From: Marine Group II euryarchaeote MED-G33
GTDB lineage: Archaea; Thermoplasmatota; Poseidoniia; Poseidoniales; Thalassarchaeaceae
Assembly (NCBI GenBank): GCA_949538655.1
Contig: CATISE010000174.1
Location: forward strand, 1-7,832
Direction: 5' to 3'
DNA: 7,832 nucleotides
Shown here one piece after another: positions 1 to 6,295 of the stretch; positions within the stretch are counted from its first letter, which is position 1; every line of letters begins with the position of its first letter. A model generated the notes under the pieces. It made no database searches and was not told where the DNA came from. It saw only the letters and a program-made list of their open reading frames with translations. Position numbers and translations under genes: made by a program.

Positions 1-2592
1 ATCGAGTTCTACCCCGTTGTGATACATTACCGCTTGCGCACTGTGGTTTTCATCGGCACGTGCAAATTGGTCAGCAGTGACTTCAATTTGAACGATACTG
101 ACCTCGCCTGGCTCGATTGCAATTTGGGGGCTCGAGATTAGTGTCAGATTGATGTCTTCGAGAGTTTCCTCAATTTCAATTGTAAATGTCTGCAAGGAAT
201 TACCTGTATTATTGGCCTCTAATGCAATGGATGAGTTTCCATTGACAGGAATGACCGCTACTGCATATTCAGGAGATAGGGATGCACCGATTACCTCTTC
301 CACGAGGAAGGGAATCGAAGTCGTTGTCAGTATTTCTCCCATGTCATCCGATACGGTGATGTTGACATCAAACGGAGTGTCTGCGCGGGTGTTCTGGGGC
401 GCTGTAACACTGAGTGTTGTGGTCAAATTATCGCCGCCGACTGAAGGCCATGCGTCCACGATTGAATTGAGATTGGTGATGGAGGTTGGGGTGATGGATG
501 TAATCCACCCTTCTGGACCTTCGACACTTAGTGAGAGATTCGATTCGTGGTTGCCTGTATTGGAAACAATGATCGGGGTCGACGTCATAATTTCGGGGGT
601 CACGGTTGTAGGTGGTGGTATTTCCACATCAGCCAGAGTTAGTTCAGGGATGTTGAGTGTGATGCTAATATTGGATTCAGGTGCTTCGATTCCACCTGAT
701 GAACCTAACAAGGTTAGGTTGGCGACAACGTCGATGACGAGTGAGCCAGCGAGTGGTAGCATATCTGAAGGGCCTAGGATTGTGGCCACAAGTGGTTCCG
801 AGTCGCCCATCGCCATAGTGGTTTGATTTGGGGCAACTGAGCTGTTCCATCGCAGTATCTCATTTGGTCCGCTTGATGTTCTAGATGATGTGAATTCAAT
901 CGGTGTCGATGTAAGTTGGATGTCGGCTCCCCCTGCAGTTGCAATTCCTGAAACCAAATTGTGTCGCAATTCCATTTCAATATCGACGAATCTGGAGATT
1001 GGTCCGATCAAAAGTTCAGAAGGGTCAATAGAGAATTCAGTTTGCTCGGCAAATAATTCAATCATCATTGTCGGTTGAATTTCAAGGGTTGTCTGCTGAA
1101 CATTTGGGCCACCCCCTACTGGGGTTATCGCAGTCCAAAGGGTCAATTGATTGCCTTCTGCAAGTTTTGTTGTCGGATCGAATGGGAGTGAAAGTGCGGG
1201 AGGTTGAACTACGACGTTGATGATGATTTCTTCGCCGACTGTCATGTATGGTGTGGTCGATGGGTGGATTTCAACGGACCACCCTGGCGCAGTTTGCGAG
1301 AATCCGGCTTCAAGATTGAAGATTGCTGGTGAGGTGCCGTTGTTTCGCAAAGTGTACTGAATTGTTTCTTCGGTCCCAGGGATAATTGGCACGAGCCAGT
1401 TGCCTGTGGTGTGGTTAAGTTCGCCCAATAGCAAATCTCCTGCCATGATTGCGGCGTGATTGGAAAGATTGTATTCTCCTCCTTCACTCTCGATTTCTAC
1501 GGTGATTAAATCAGACAAGGATCGATCGGTTCCAAATGGTACTGTAACAGATATTACAATGGTTGTCGATGATGAAGCGTTCACAATTTCTGTTTGAGAG
1601 GGGTTGCCAGAAATAGCAGCCCATCCTTGGACATCAGTAATTGTGTAATTGTATCGATCGGGGGCATCTCCGACATTTTGAACCATGAATGTCAAAGAAG
1701 TGGAGGCGCCGGGTTCCACAGCTCGATCACTAGGTGCCAACAAAATGGTTCGATATGGGCTAAATGTGATTGTGCGAGGAGTGATACTCACGACGTCTGA
1801 AAGGGGAGGGGTTGTTGAATTGAAGAATACATCACCTGAGAGTGTATAGTCACCCGAAAGGGACGACGCGTTAATGACGAGAGAAGCCAATTCAACCGGT
1901 GGCGGGGAGGCGATGCTACCAGCTGGAAGGGGTGTTGCCAATCCGGTGAACGATACTGGAGTTCCACCCCCGATGGGAGTTAGTACGATTATCGGAGTCG
2001 CCTCTGTGTCTAGGTTTCCTGTATTCCGAACGCCGACAGAAACAACCTCTTCGCCCGGGGATAGACGCGCGCCCTCTGAAGGAAGGGTGTCTGAATAGAC
2101 CTCTCCTGTATTCTGGGCAGTTACATCGAAAAATTGCTCCTTCAGGTTGTTGGAAGGATTGATTTCTGGAATCGTTTGAGCATGGGCTCGAATTTGTTGA
2201 TTGGTTCCTGGTGTGGCTGTCCAACTGAATACGTATTGAGCAACGGCCCCGGGTAAGAGGCTGACCGATTGGGAGTCAATTGTAACATGACCCATTCCAT
2301 CAGCACTGTCAATGAACACCGTGAGTGCTCCCATTCCGCTGAGGAGGCCATCATTTGCAAGTGTGATGCGAACTTGTTGGGGGCCAGGGGCGAGTACGTA
2401 TGTTATACAGGGGTTGCAATAGTAAGATGGTCCAATCCACTCAATTTGTGTGATGTTGATATCTGCACTTGCTGCTCTAGCTGTGCTGGATATGGTTGTA
2501 GTAGTTTGAACGGAATCTGATGTGTTAACGGACAAAGGAGCGAGGGTGCTCAACAGTAAAATTGCGAAGACTGTGAGGGTTTTATTTCGCAT
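1..2592 (-). CDS. Large secreted Ig-like/CARDB repeat surface protein, 3' end outside window
   Basis: Open for all 864 codons from ATG 2592 down to base 1 with no stop, so the C-terminus lies outside the window. The start is supported by a GGAG ribosome site 8 nt upstream. Residues 1-20 form a signal peptide (basic MRNK, then a hydrophobic stretch FAILLLSTLAPL), followed by a Ser/Thr-rich linker to about residue 42. Residues 43-160 look like a CARDB-type adhesion module: DINITQIEW, LANDG and the closing PEINPSNN. Further beta-sandwich modules follow with the recurring strand motif [VE].N.G near residues 188 (VRNTGN), 304 (VQNVGD), 415 (LRNNGT), 676 (VSNTGN) and 792 (ANNTGN), a period of about 111-116 residues that is degenerate between 430 and 670; this resembles NEW3/DUF11-type repeats. 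There are roughly twenty N-x-S/T sequons and only two cysteines seen, as C59-N-P-C62. Family knowledge suggests a surface or S-layer-associated protein, and a C-terminal anchor would be expected beyond the window. Its exact role (adhesion, structure) is unknown. Confidence 0.88.
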   Translation of the reverse strand, partial: MRNKTLTVFAILLLSTLAPLSVNTSDSVQTTTTISSTARAASADINITQIEWIGPSYYCNPCITYVLAPGPQQVRITLANDGLLSGMGALTVFIDSADGMGHVTIDSQSVSLLPGAVAQYVFSWTATPGTNQQIRAHAQTIPEINPSNNLKEQFFDVTAQNTGEVYSDTLPSEGARLSPGEEVVSVGVRNTGNLDTEATPIIVLTPIGGGTPVSFTGLATPLPAGSIASPPPVELASLVINASSLSGDYTLSGDVFFNSTTPPLSDVVSITPRTITFSPYRTILLAPSDRAVEPGASTSLTFMVQNVGDAPDRYNYTITDVQGWAAISGNPSQTEIVNASSSTTIVISVTVPFGTDRSLSDLITVEIESEGGEYNLSNHAAIMAGDLLLGELNHTTGNWLVPIIPGTEETIQYTLRNNGTSPAIFNLEAGFSQTAPGWSVEIHPSTTPYMTVGEEIIINVVVQPPALSLPFDPTTKLAEGNQLTLWTAITPVGGGPNVQQTTLEIQPTMMIELFAEQTEFSIDPSELLIGPISRFVDIEMELRHNLVSGIATAGGADIQLTSTPIEFTSSRTSSGPNEILRWNSSVAPNQTTMAMGDSEPLVATILGPSDMLPLAGSLVIDVVANLTLLGSSGGIEAPESNISITLNIPELTLADVEIPPPTTVTPEIMTSTPIIVSNTGNHESNLSLSVEGPEGWITSITPTSITNLNSIVDAWPSVGGDNLTTTLSVTAPQNTRADTPFDVNITVSDDMGEILTTTSIPFLVEEVIGASLSPEYAVAVIPVNGNSSIALEANNTGNSLQTFTIEIEETLEDINLTLISSPQIAIEPGEVSIVQIEVTADQFARADENHSAQAVMYHNGVELD

Positions 2593-2600
2593 TACAATCA

Positions 2601-2604
2601 CTCC
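2601..2604 (-). promoter_or_regulatory. Shine-Dalgarno site of the secreted protein gene
   Basis: GGAG on the minus strand, 8 nt before ATG 2592. It fixes the start directly ahead of a clear signal peptide. Confidence 0.7.
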
Positions 2605-2627
2605 AATTTGTATTTCTGTCTATACTT

Positions 2628-2644
2628 CTACACCTTTGGTGTAG
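2628..2644. repeat. Perfect inverted repeat, 7-bp arms, 3-bp centre
   Basis: CTACACC, then TTT, then GGTGTAG on the plus strand. It lies mid-way in the gap between the 1050-residue gene and the secreted-protein gene. It could be an operator for a dimeric regulator or a weak RNA hairpin. It lacks a T-run on either side, so it is not a convincing intrinsic terminator. Confidence 0.6.
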
Positions 2645-2688
2645 TAGCCGGACTATGAACGTCTGCCTCGATGAGTAATTTTCCAAAA

Positions 2689-5600
2689 TCATACCACCTG
2701 TACCAAAGTAATGAATTGCAATTTATTTGAGACTGACATTTGAGCGGAGAATTCTGATCTCTCACCTTTATTCTGAATTTGGATTCGACATTCAGAGAGA
2801 TTTGTTTTCTTGAATAATTCATGCTCTTTGTAGAAATGGACATAGACATAGTAGGCGCCTTTGGGGGTACTACTTTTGGGCCAAAACACGTTTTCAATTG
2901 GTGTTCGTGTTTTTCCTTTTTCGTTCATCTCAATGTCGAGGACTCCGCCATCACTTGATTCCCTATTCCGTGGGTGTACGATTTCACCACCGGGTGATAC
3001 GACGAGTAAATTGAAGTCGTTTTTATTGTCCCACATTAGAGATACTTGGAGATCTCCTGTGCTTGCATTTGCGTTTTCTAGGCGTTCATCAAAATCACTT
3101 TTTCGCCACTCATCGTCGCCGATTGGTTGGAGGCCGCCGCGTTTGTAGGCATCGTTTAACGCCGAGTGTAATCTTGTTTGCTTGTCCTTCTCAATCTCTG
3201 CACTATTCATATTATTGTGCATCACTTTCCGACGTGCAACCCTCAACTGTTGCAGTGATTTGGCTTCGCGATCATCGACGTCTTCGAAAATGATGGATGC
3301 GAGGGTCGTCAAGTCTTGAGATTCGTTGATCATGTTCCGATATTTTTCGTATCGTTCCTTGGCTTCTTGTTGCTCCTTTCTCTTCAAGCCAGCATCAATC
3401 AGTTTCCGGCGTTTTGTAATCGCTTTCTCGATATACTTCACCACATCACTCGATACGTGATTATAGCGAATTGCAGACAGTTCGTCAAGGTCCCGGGCTG
3501 CATCAATCTCAATCATGATTCGATTGTATTGTTCCTCTTGTTCGGCGATATATTGCTTTCTTTTGGCCTCTTCAAGTTCTGATTCCCTTTTTTCCATCAA
3601 TCTGTTGAGCATTACACGATGTACTGTTGAGATGTCGTCATCAATTTCAGGGAACTCTTCGATGGTTTGTGCCGACATTACGTCTGCGCGTTGGTGGCGA
3701 TATAGTTCTGTTTCAGATTTTATTCGTTGATCTAAGGTCTCGGCATCAGGTACATCGAATGATGCAATTAATTTGAGTTTGTCACCAAAGCTCATTTTTC
3801 CAGAGTATTGGTAATAATCTGCTCCAACACGACCCCTTAGGGTGAAAATTGTTGGATCTGATTTGCGGAGTCTTTGGTGGCGTTTTCTGTGCCAAACGAA
3901 TACATTGTAGCTGCCTTCGGGTGGTGTGGTTCCTTGTGGCCAAACGATGTTTTCCAATGCTGACTTCATTTCGGGCTGTGAATTCATCTCTAAATCCAGA
4001 ATTCCCCCGCAAGATGATTTCTTCTTGCCCCTGTGGATGATTTCTCCAGAAGGAGTTCGTACAATGAGATCCAGGTCGTTCATGTTGTCCCATAACAAAC
4101 TGAAACGTAAATTGCCGTCGCCCGCATCCAATGTCTTGATTCGGGTTCGGAATGCTGATTCGGGTTCAAAATCAAAATCATCTGGGACGGGTGGCTTTTT
4201 CGATTTCTTTTCTGCTTTTTCAACGTGTTTTGTGACCAACTCATCTTCGACGAGAATTTCCCTTATCTCTTCCTTGATTTCGATAAGGCGTTCTTCTTGT
4301 TCTTCATTGACGCCTTCGATTTCGATCGCGTCGATTTCGTCAGATGTTCTGGCTGTTTCAAGAGAGCCTCGAAGGGTTTGATATTGAGCGGCTTGTTCTT
4401 GTTCGACTCTTTGGCGTTCGATTTCTTCAAGGAAATCTAAACGAGTAAGACGGAGGTTTTCAAGTTCCTGTTGCTGGATTTCGGTGACGTTGACGATGTC
4501 GACCTCCAATAGGCCCTCTATGTCCTCTATTCGAGGGATTGAGTCCAGGTACCTGGTGTATTGCTCGGTGAATTTTCTTTGGCGTGCAACTTCTACCAAT
4601 TCGGAGCGTCTGTTGATTTTGATCTCTGTCAAAAGCTCTGATTGTTCTTCTGTGACTCCATGAATTTTGAGTGAGTCTAATTCAATTACATATTCACAAT
4701 TCAAAATTTTGGCATTCAGTTCATCGCAAACAAGATTCTCTCTGGTTCGAGCAAAGAGTTCCCGTAACTCTTCATCTTGCGTTGGATTTACACCTGAGAT
4801 TCGAATTCGATCGAGTTCGGATGAAGATTTGGCAGATTCTATTCCCAAGCGAATCTCTTCGGCTCTAGCATCTTCTTTGTCCTTCTGATCTTTCGCATCT
4901 AGTGCAATAATGCGTTTGTTTCTGCGTTCATCTAATTCGGTCAACTGAGCGACTGGTAAATCTTCGAACACCATGTTTTGTAATTCTTCTTGGCTTTCAC
5001 TATCATGGATCATATCAGTAAAGTGGCGATACAGTTCTGCCTCAAATTCGATGCGGGCCTTTTCACTCAAGCGGGAGTGGTAAAATTCGTAATGCGCTTT
5101 GAGGCGGGTGGATCCGTCTTCATCCAACTCAGAGAAATCCAAACTTTCCAAATAATCAACTGTTTGAGCAGAACGGATTTCCCGATACAGTTCTTCTTCG
5201 CGCCTCAGTTGTTCCAATTGTGTTGATAATCCCTGAGTTTCGGCATCAATTTTTTCTTTGGCAGATTTTTCTTGGTGCTCTTGGTAGTCAATTTCCCTCT
5301 TTCGAATCGTTTGGATGGTGTCTTCGAAAGTCAGTTGGTACATCCGGTCATATAATTCCAATAGTGCGGCTTGTCGTAATTCCAGTTCGACTAGGGTTGC
5401 CCCCTCAAGAGGTGTTTCAATCAGTTCTTGGTTGACGTCGATATTGTATTCTTCACTCAGGCCCCGAATCAATTCGATGATGCCTTTACATTCGGCCATT
5501 TTTTCTGTTGATCTCTCAAGTACTGAATATCGTTCAATGTTGGTTCCCTGCAACTCGGTGATTTCTTGCTTCATACGGATGCGTGGATCGGAATGAGGGG

Positions 5601-5841
5601 TTTTCGAATCTGCAGGGAAGGGAGTCATATCTGGCGAATATTCGATTCTAGGACCGACCAAAGATTGGTGTTGAGATGTGCGCGATGGTGGGAGTGTGTC
5701 TTCGATTTCTATATCTTCCATTTTCAATGTGCCCAGCAATGATTCGGTTTTTCTTCGGCCTTGATTGAGGTGTGAAATCGCTTGCCATGCCATGACCAAT
5801 ACGATGGACGAGACAATCGCATATCCAACATAGGTGTCCAT
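2689..5841 (-). CDS. Membrane-anchored helical-repeat protein with two DUF2135/YfaP-like domains
   Basis: A 1050-residue protein. The ATG at 5841 is chosen because AGGAG lies 9 nt upstream and the membrane segment follows at once; the frame stays open 32 codons further up to a TTG, but that part overlaps the previous gene and looks non-genuine. Residues 4-25 are one hydrophobic helix (MDTYVGYAIVSSIVLVMAWQ), followed by basic RRK, which predicts the C-terminal bulk in the cytoplasm. About residues 30-110 are a disordered linker. From about 90 onward the chain is Glu/Lys/Arg/Gln-rich and helical; residues 214-530 hold six degenerate hairpin repeats and 708-874 hold three more. Residues 574-697 and 929-1050 are two beta-sandwich domains with SL.WDN.ND, P.GEI, GG.LD.EMN, EN..WP and G.Y.V.V, the pattern of DUF2135/YfaP-like domains; the second forms the exact C-terminus. 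No enzymatic motif was recognised. It starts 4 nt after the small TerB-like gene, so the two are probably translationally coupled. I infer a scaffold tethered to the inner membrane face; partner and purpose are unknown. Confidence 0.9.
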   Translation of the reverse strand: MDTYVGYAIVSSIVLVMAWQAISHLNQGRRKTESLLGTLKMEDIEIEDTLPPSRTSQHQSLVGPRIEYSPDMTPFPADSKTPHSDPRIRMKQEITELQGTNIERYSVLERSTEKMAECKGIIELIRGLSEEYNIDVNQELIETPLEGATLVELELRQAALLELYDRMYQLTFEDTIQTIRKREIDYQEHQEKSAKEKIDAETQGLSTQLEQLRREEELYREIRSAQTVDYLESLDFSELDEDGSTRLKAHYEFYHSRLSEKARIEFEAELYRHFTDMIHDSESQEELQNMVFEDLPVAQLTELDERRNKRIIALDAKDQKDKEDARAEEIRLGIESAKSSSELDRIRISGVNPTQDEELRELFARTRENLVCDELNAKILNCEYVIELDSLKIHGVTEEQSELLTEIKINRRSELVEVARQRKFTEQYTRYLDSIPRIEDIEGLLEVDIVNVTEIQQQELENLRLTRLDFLEEIERQRVEQEQAAQYQTLRGSLETARTSDEIDAIEIEGVNEEQEERLIEIKEEIREILVEDELVTKHVEKAEKKSKKPPVPDDFDFEPESAFRTRIKTLDAGDGNLRFSLLWDNMNDLDLIVRTPSGEIIHRGKKKSSCGGILDLEMNSQPEMKSALENIVWPQGTTPPEGSYNVFVWHRKRHQRLRKSDPTIFTLRGRVGADYYQYSGKMSFGDKLKLIASFDVPDAETLDQRIKSETELYRHQRADVMSAQTIEEFPEIDDDISTVHRVMLNRLMEKRESELEEAKRKQYIAEQEEQYNRIMIEIDAARDLDELSAIRYNHVSSDVVKYIEKAITKRRKLIDAGLKRKEQQEAKERYEKYRNMINESQDLTTLASIIFEDVDDREAKSLQQLRVARRKVMHNNMNSAEIEKDKQTRLHSALNDAYKRGGLQPIGDDEWRKSDFDERLENANASTGDLQVSLMWDNKNDFNLLVVSPGGEIVHPRNRESSDGGVLDIEMNEKGKTRTPIENVFWPKSSTPKGAYYVYVHFYKEHELFKKTNLSECRIQIQNKGERSEFSAQMSVSNKLQFITLVQVV
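2692..3057 (-). other. DUF2135-like beta-sandwich domain, copy 2 of the large protein
   Basis: Residues 929-1050 of the 1050-residue protein. Visible landmarks are SLMWDNKNDFNLLV, SPGGEIVH, DGGVLDIEMN, IENVFWP and GAYYVYVHF. It lacks the cysteine that copy 1 and the copy in the 279-residue protein have just before GG. It is preceded by a lead-in segment (SDFDERL) shared with the other copies. The family assignment is by motif resemblance only. Confidence 0.6.
3220..3720 (-). repeat. Second block of helical-hairpin protein repeats (three units)
   Basis: Residues 708-874 of the 1050-residue protein, between its two beta-sandwich domains. Units lie at about 708-758, 767-816 and 826-874. Each begins with a Tyr-containing helix (ELYRHQR, EQYNRIM, ERYEKYR), has an A/S-x-(D/T)-(L/I) turn followed by an IEEFPEI / LDELSAI / LTTLASI core, then a D/H-(I/V) loop and a second helix ending with R-x-x-x-(L/M). 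The pattern matches the first block, so the two blocks appear to be one repeat array split by insertion of a beta-sandwich domain. Confidence 0.6.
3751..4122 (-). other. DUF2135-like beta-sandwich domain, copy 1 of the large protein
   Basis: Residues 574-697 of the 1050-residue protein, inserted between the two blocks of helical repeats. Landmarks are SLLWDNMNDLDLIV, TPSGEIIH, SSCGGILDLEMN, LENIVWP and EGSYNVFVWH. It carries the Cys-Gly-Gly also found in the 279-residue protein. It follows a Lys/Pro-rich hinge (KKSKKPPVP). The assignment is by motif resemblance. Confidence 0.6.
4252..5202 (-). repeat. First block of helical-hairpin protein repeats (six units)
   Basis: Residues 214-530 of the 1050-residue protein. 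Units start at about 214, 269, 325, 373, 424 and 484, a period near 50-60 residues. The clearest shared core is in the turn between helices: ELDRIRISGV, ELDSLKIHGV and EIDAIEIEGV in units 3, 4 and 6, with weaker forms YLESLDFSEL, ELQNMVFEDL and DIEGLLEVDI in units 1, 2 and 5. Each core is followed by a Glu-rich helix ending in R-x-x-x-(L/I/V). The repeat is protein-level only; the DNA copies have diverged, which argues for old duplications. I do not recognise it as a named repeat family. Confidence 0.65.
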
Positions 5842-5845
5842 TGAG

Positions 5846-6283
5846 TCACTCTCCTGTTGGGTCTTCTTCTTCATCCCTAGAAGGGGTTGGTAATGATTGG
5901 ATGTGAATGGCGCGGCCCTGTTTTTGGTATCGTGCAACCAATGATGCTAGCAATGCATCGTGAGAGGTTTCACTGATTCCCAACTTTCTTCGCTCGTCCC
6001 ACAGTAGAATTTGTTCAGTTCGGGTTAGAATCCCGTCATCGAGGTATACCTCAATCAGTCTGCGATATGTATCTCGATCTGAAATCGCGTAAACGATTTG
6101 GCTGTTGTCGATGGACTCTGCCCGAATTTGGATTTGATTTCCCAGGGTAATCGCCTCATTGTGGGTAATCTCTCGGCTGTCGTATTGAACTTGGACTTCG
6201 TTTGCAATCGTTTGCAAGGACTCGATGGTTCTAGCTCGGTTGGTGCGGCGTTGAAATTTGCGGGATTTTCTGGAGAGGCGCAT
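5846..6283 (-). CDS. Small basic protein with TerB/SHOCT-like C-terminal helical module
   Basis: A 145-residue protein. ATG 6283 is preferred over a GTG 11 codons upstream because GGAGGG ends 6 nt before it. The first 20 residues are strongly basic (MRLSRKSRKFQRR), suited to binding nucleic acid or the acidic membrane face. Residues 20-65 form one helical region, including YDSREITHNEA at 34-44. Residues 79-113 (VYLDDGILTRTEQILL, then LGIS) match the 'acidic-DG-I-x-x-x-E ... LGIS' helical pattern seen in TerB-like and SHOCT-like modules. The tail is acidic (DEEEDPTGE). There is no signal peptide or membrane helix, so it should be cytoplasmic. It sits 11 bp after the 279-residue gene and 4 bp before the 1050-residue gene, suggesting fixed stoichiometry with both. 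The TerB comparison is a resemblance in one motif and does not establish tellurite or stress function. Confidence 0.85.
   Translation of the reverse strand: MRLSRKSRKFQRRTNRARTIESLQTIANEVQVQYDSREITHNEAITLGNQIQIRAESIDNSQIVYAISDRDTYRRLIEVYLDDGILTRTEQILLWDERRKLGISETSHDALLASLVARYQKQGRAIHIQSLPTPSRDEEEDPTGE
5851..5855 (-). promoter_or_regulatory. Shine-Dalgarno site of the 1050-residue gene inside the previous gene
   Basis: AGGAG on the minus strand lies within the last codons of the 145-residue gene, 9 nt before ATG 5841. It decides the start at 5841 over the upstream TTG at 5937 and indicates translational coupling. Confidence 0.75.
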
Positions 6284-6289
6284 TTGTTT

Positions 6290-6295
6290 CCCTCC
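6290..6295 (-). promoter_or_regulatory. Shine-Dalgarno site of the 145-residue gene overlapping the preceding stop
   Basis: GGAGGG on the minus strand; its first G is the last base of the TAG stop of the 279-residue gene, and it ends 6 nt before ATG 6283. It is the strongest ribosome site in the window and decides the start. Confidence 0.8.

Larger units (their letters stand above)
2593..2688 (-). promoter_or_regulatory. Intergenic leader of the secreted protein: ribosome site, AT-rich stretch, small palindrome
   Basis: This 96-bp gap is the longest non-coding stretch in the window and separates the stop of the 1050-residue gene from the ATG of the secreted protein. Reading in the gene's direction it contains an AT-rich stretch at 2683-2674 (GAAAATTACT), the perfect inverted repeat described separately at 2628-2644, a TATA-like TAGAAGTATA at 2630-2621, and GGAG at 2604-2601, 8 nt before the ATG. 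The change from cytoplasmic to secreted product suggests its own promoter here. The nearer TATA-like element would put the transcript start almost on the ribosome site, so the farther AT-rich stretch fits a leadered mRNA better. Read-through from the upstream operon is equally possible. No T-run terminator follows the palindrome. Confidence 0.35.

Noticed and set aside
149..826. 225-residue plus-strand open frame
   Set aside because: It lies opposite the continuous minus-strand secreted-protein gene, has no ribosome site or recognisable domain, and mirrors the Ser/Thr/Val-rich codons of that gene.
2628..2644. Intrinsic terminator after the large-protein gene
   Set aside because: The arms are only 7 bp, and no T-run follows on the minus strand (the next bases are AAGTATAG).
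3926..4381. 151-residue plus-strand open frame
   Set aside because: It is antisense to the first beta-sandwich domain of the large protein; its low-complexity Ser-rich content is the complement of Glu/Arg codons.
5842..5937. 32-residue N-terminal extension of the large protein from TTG 5937
   Set aside because: It overlaps the 145-residue gene, has no ribosome site, and would place a polar, basic stretch before the anchor; ATG 5841 has AGGAG at good spacing.
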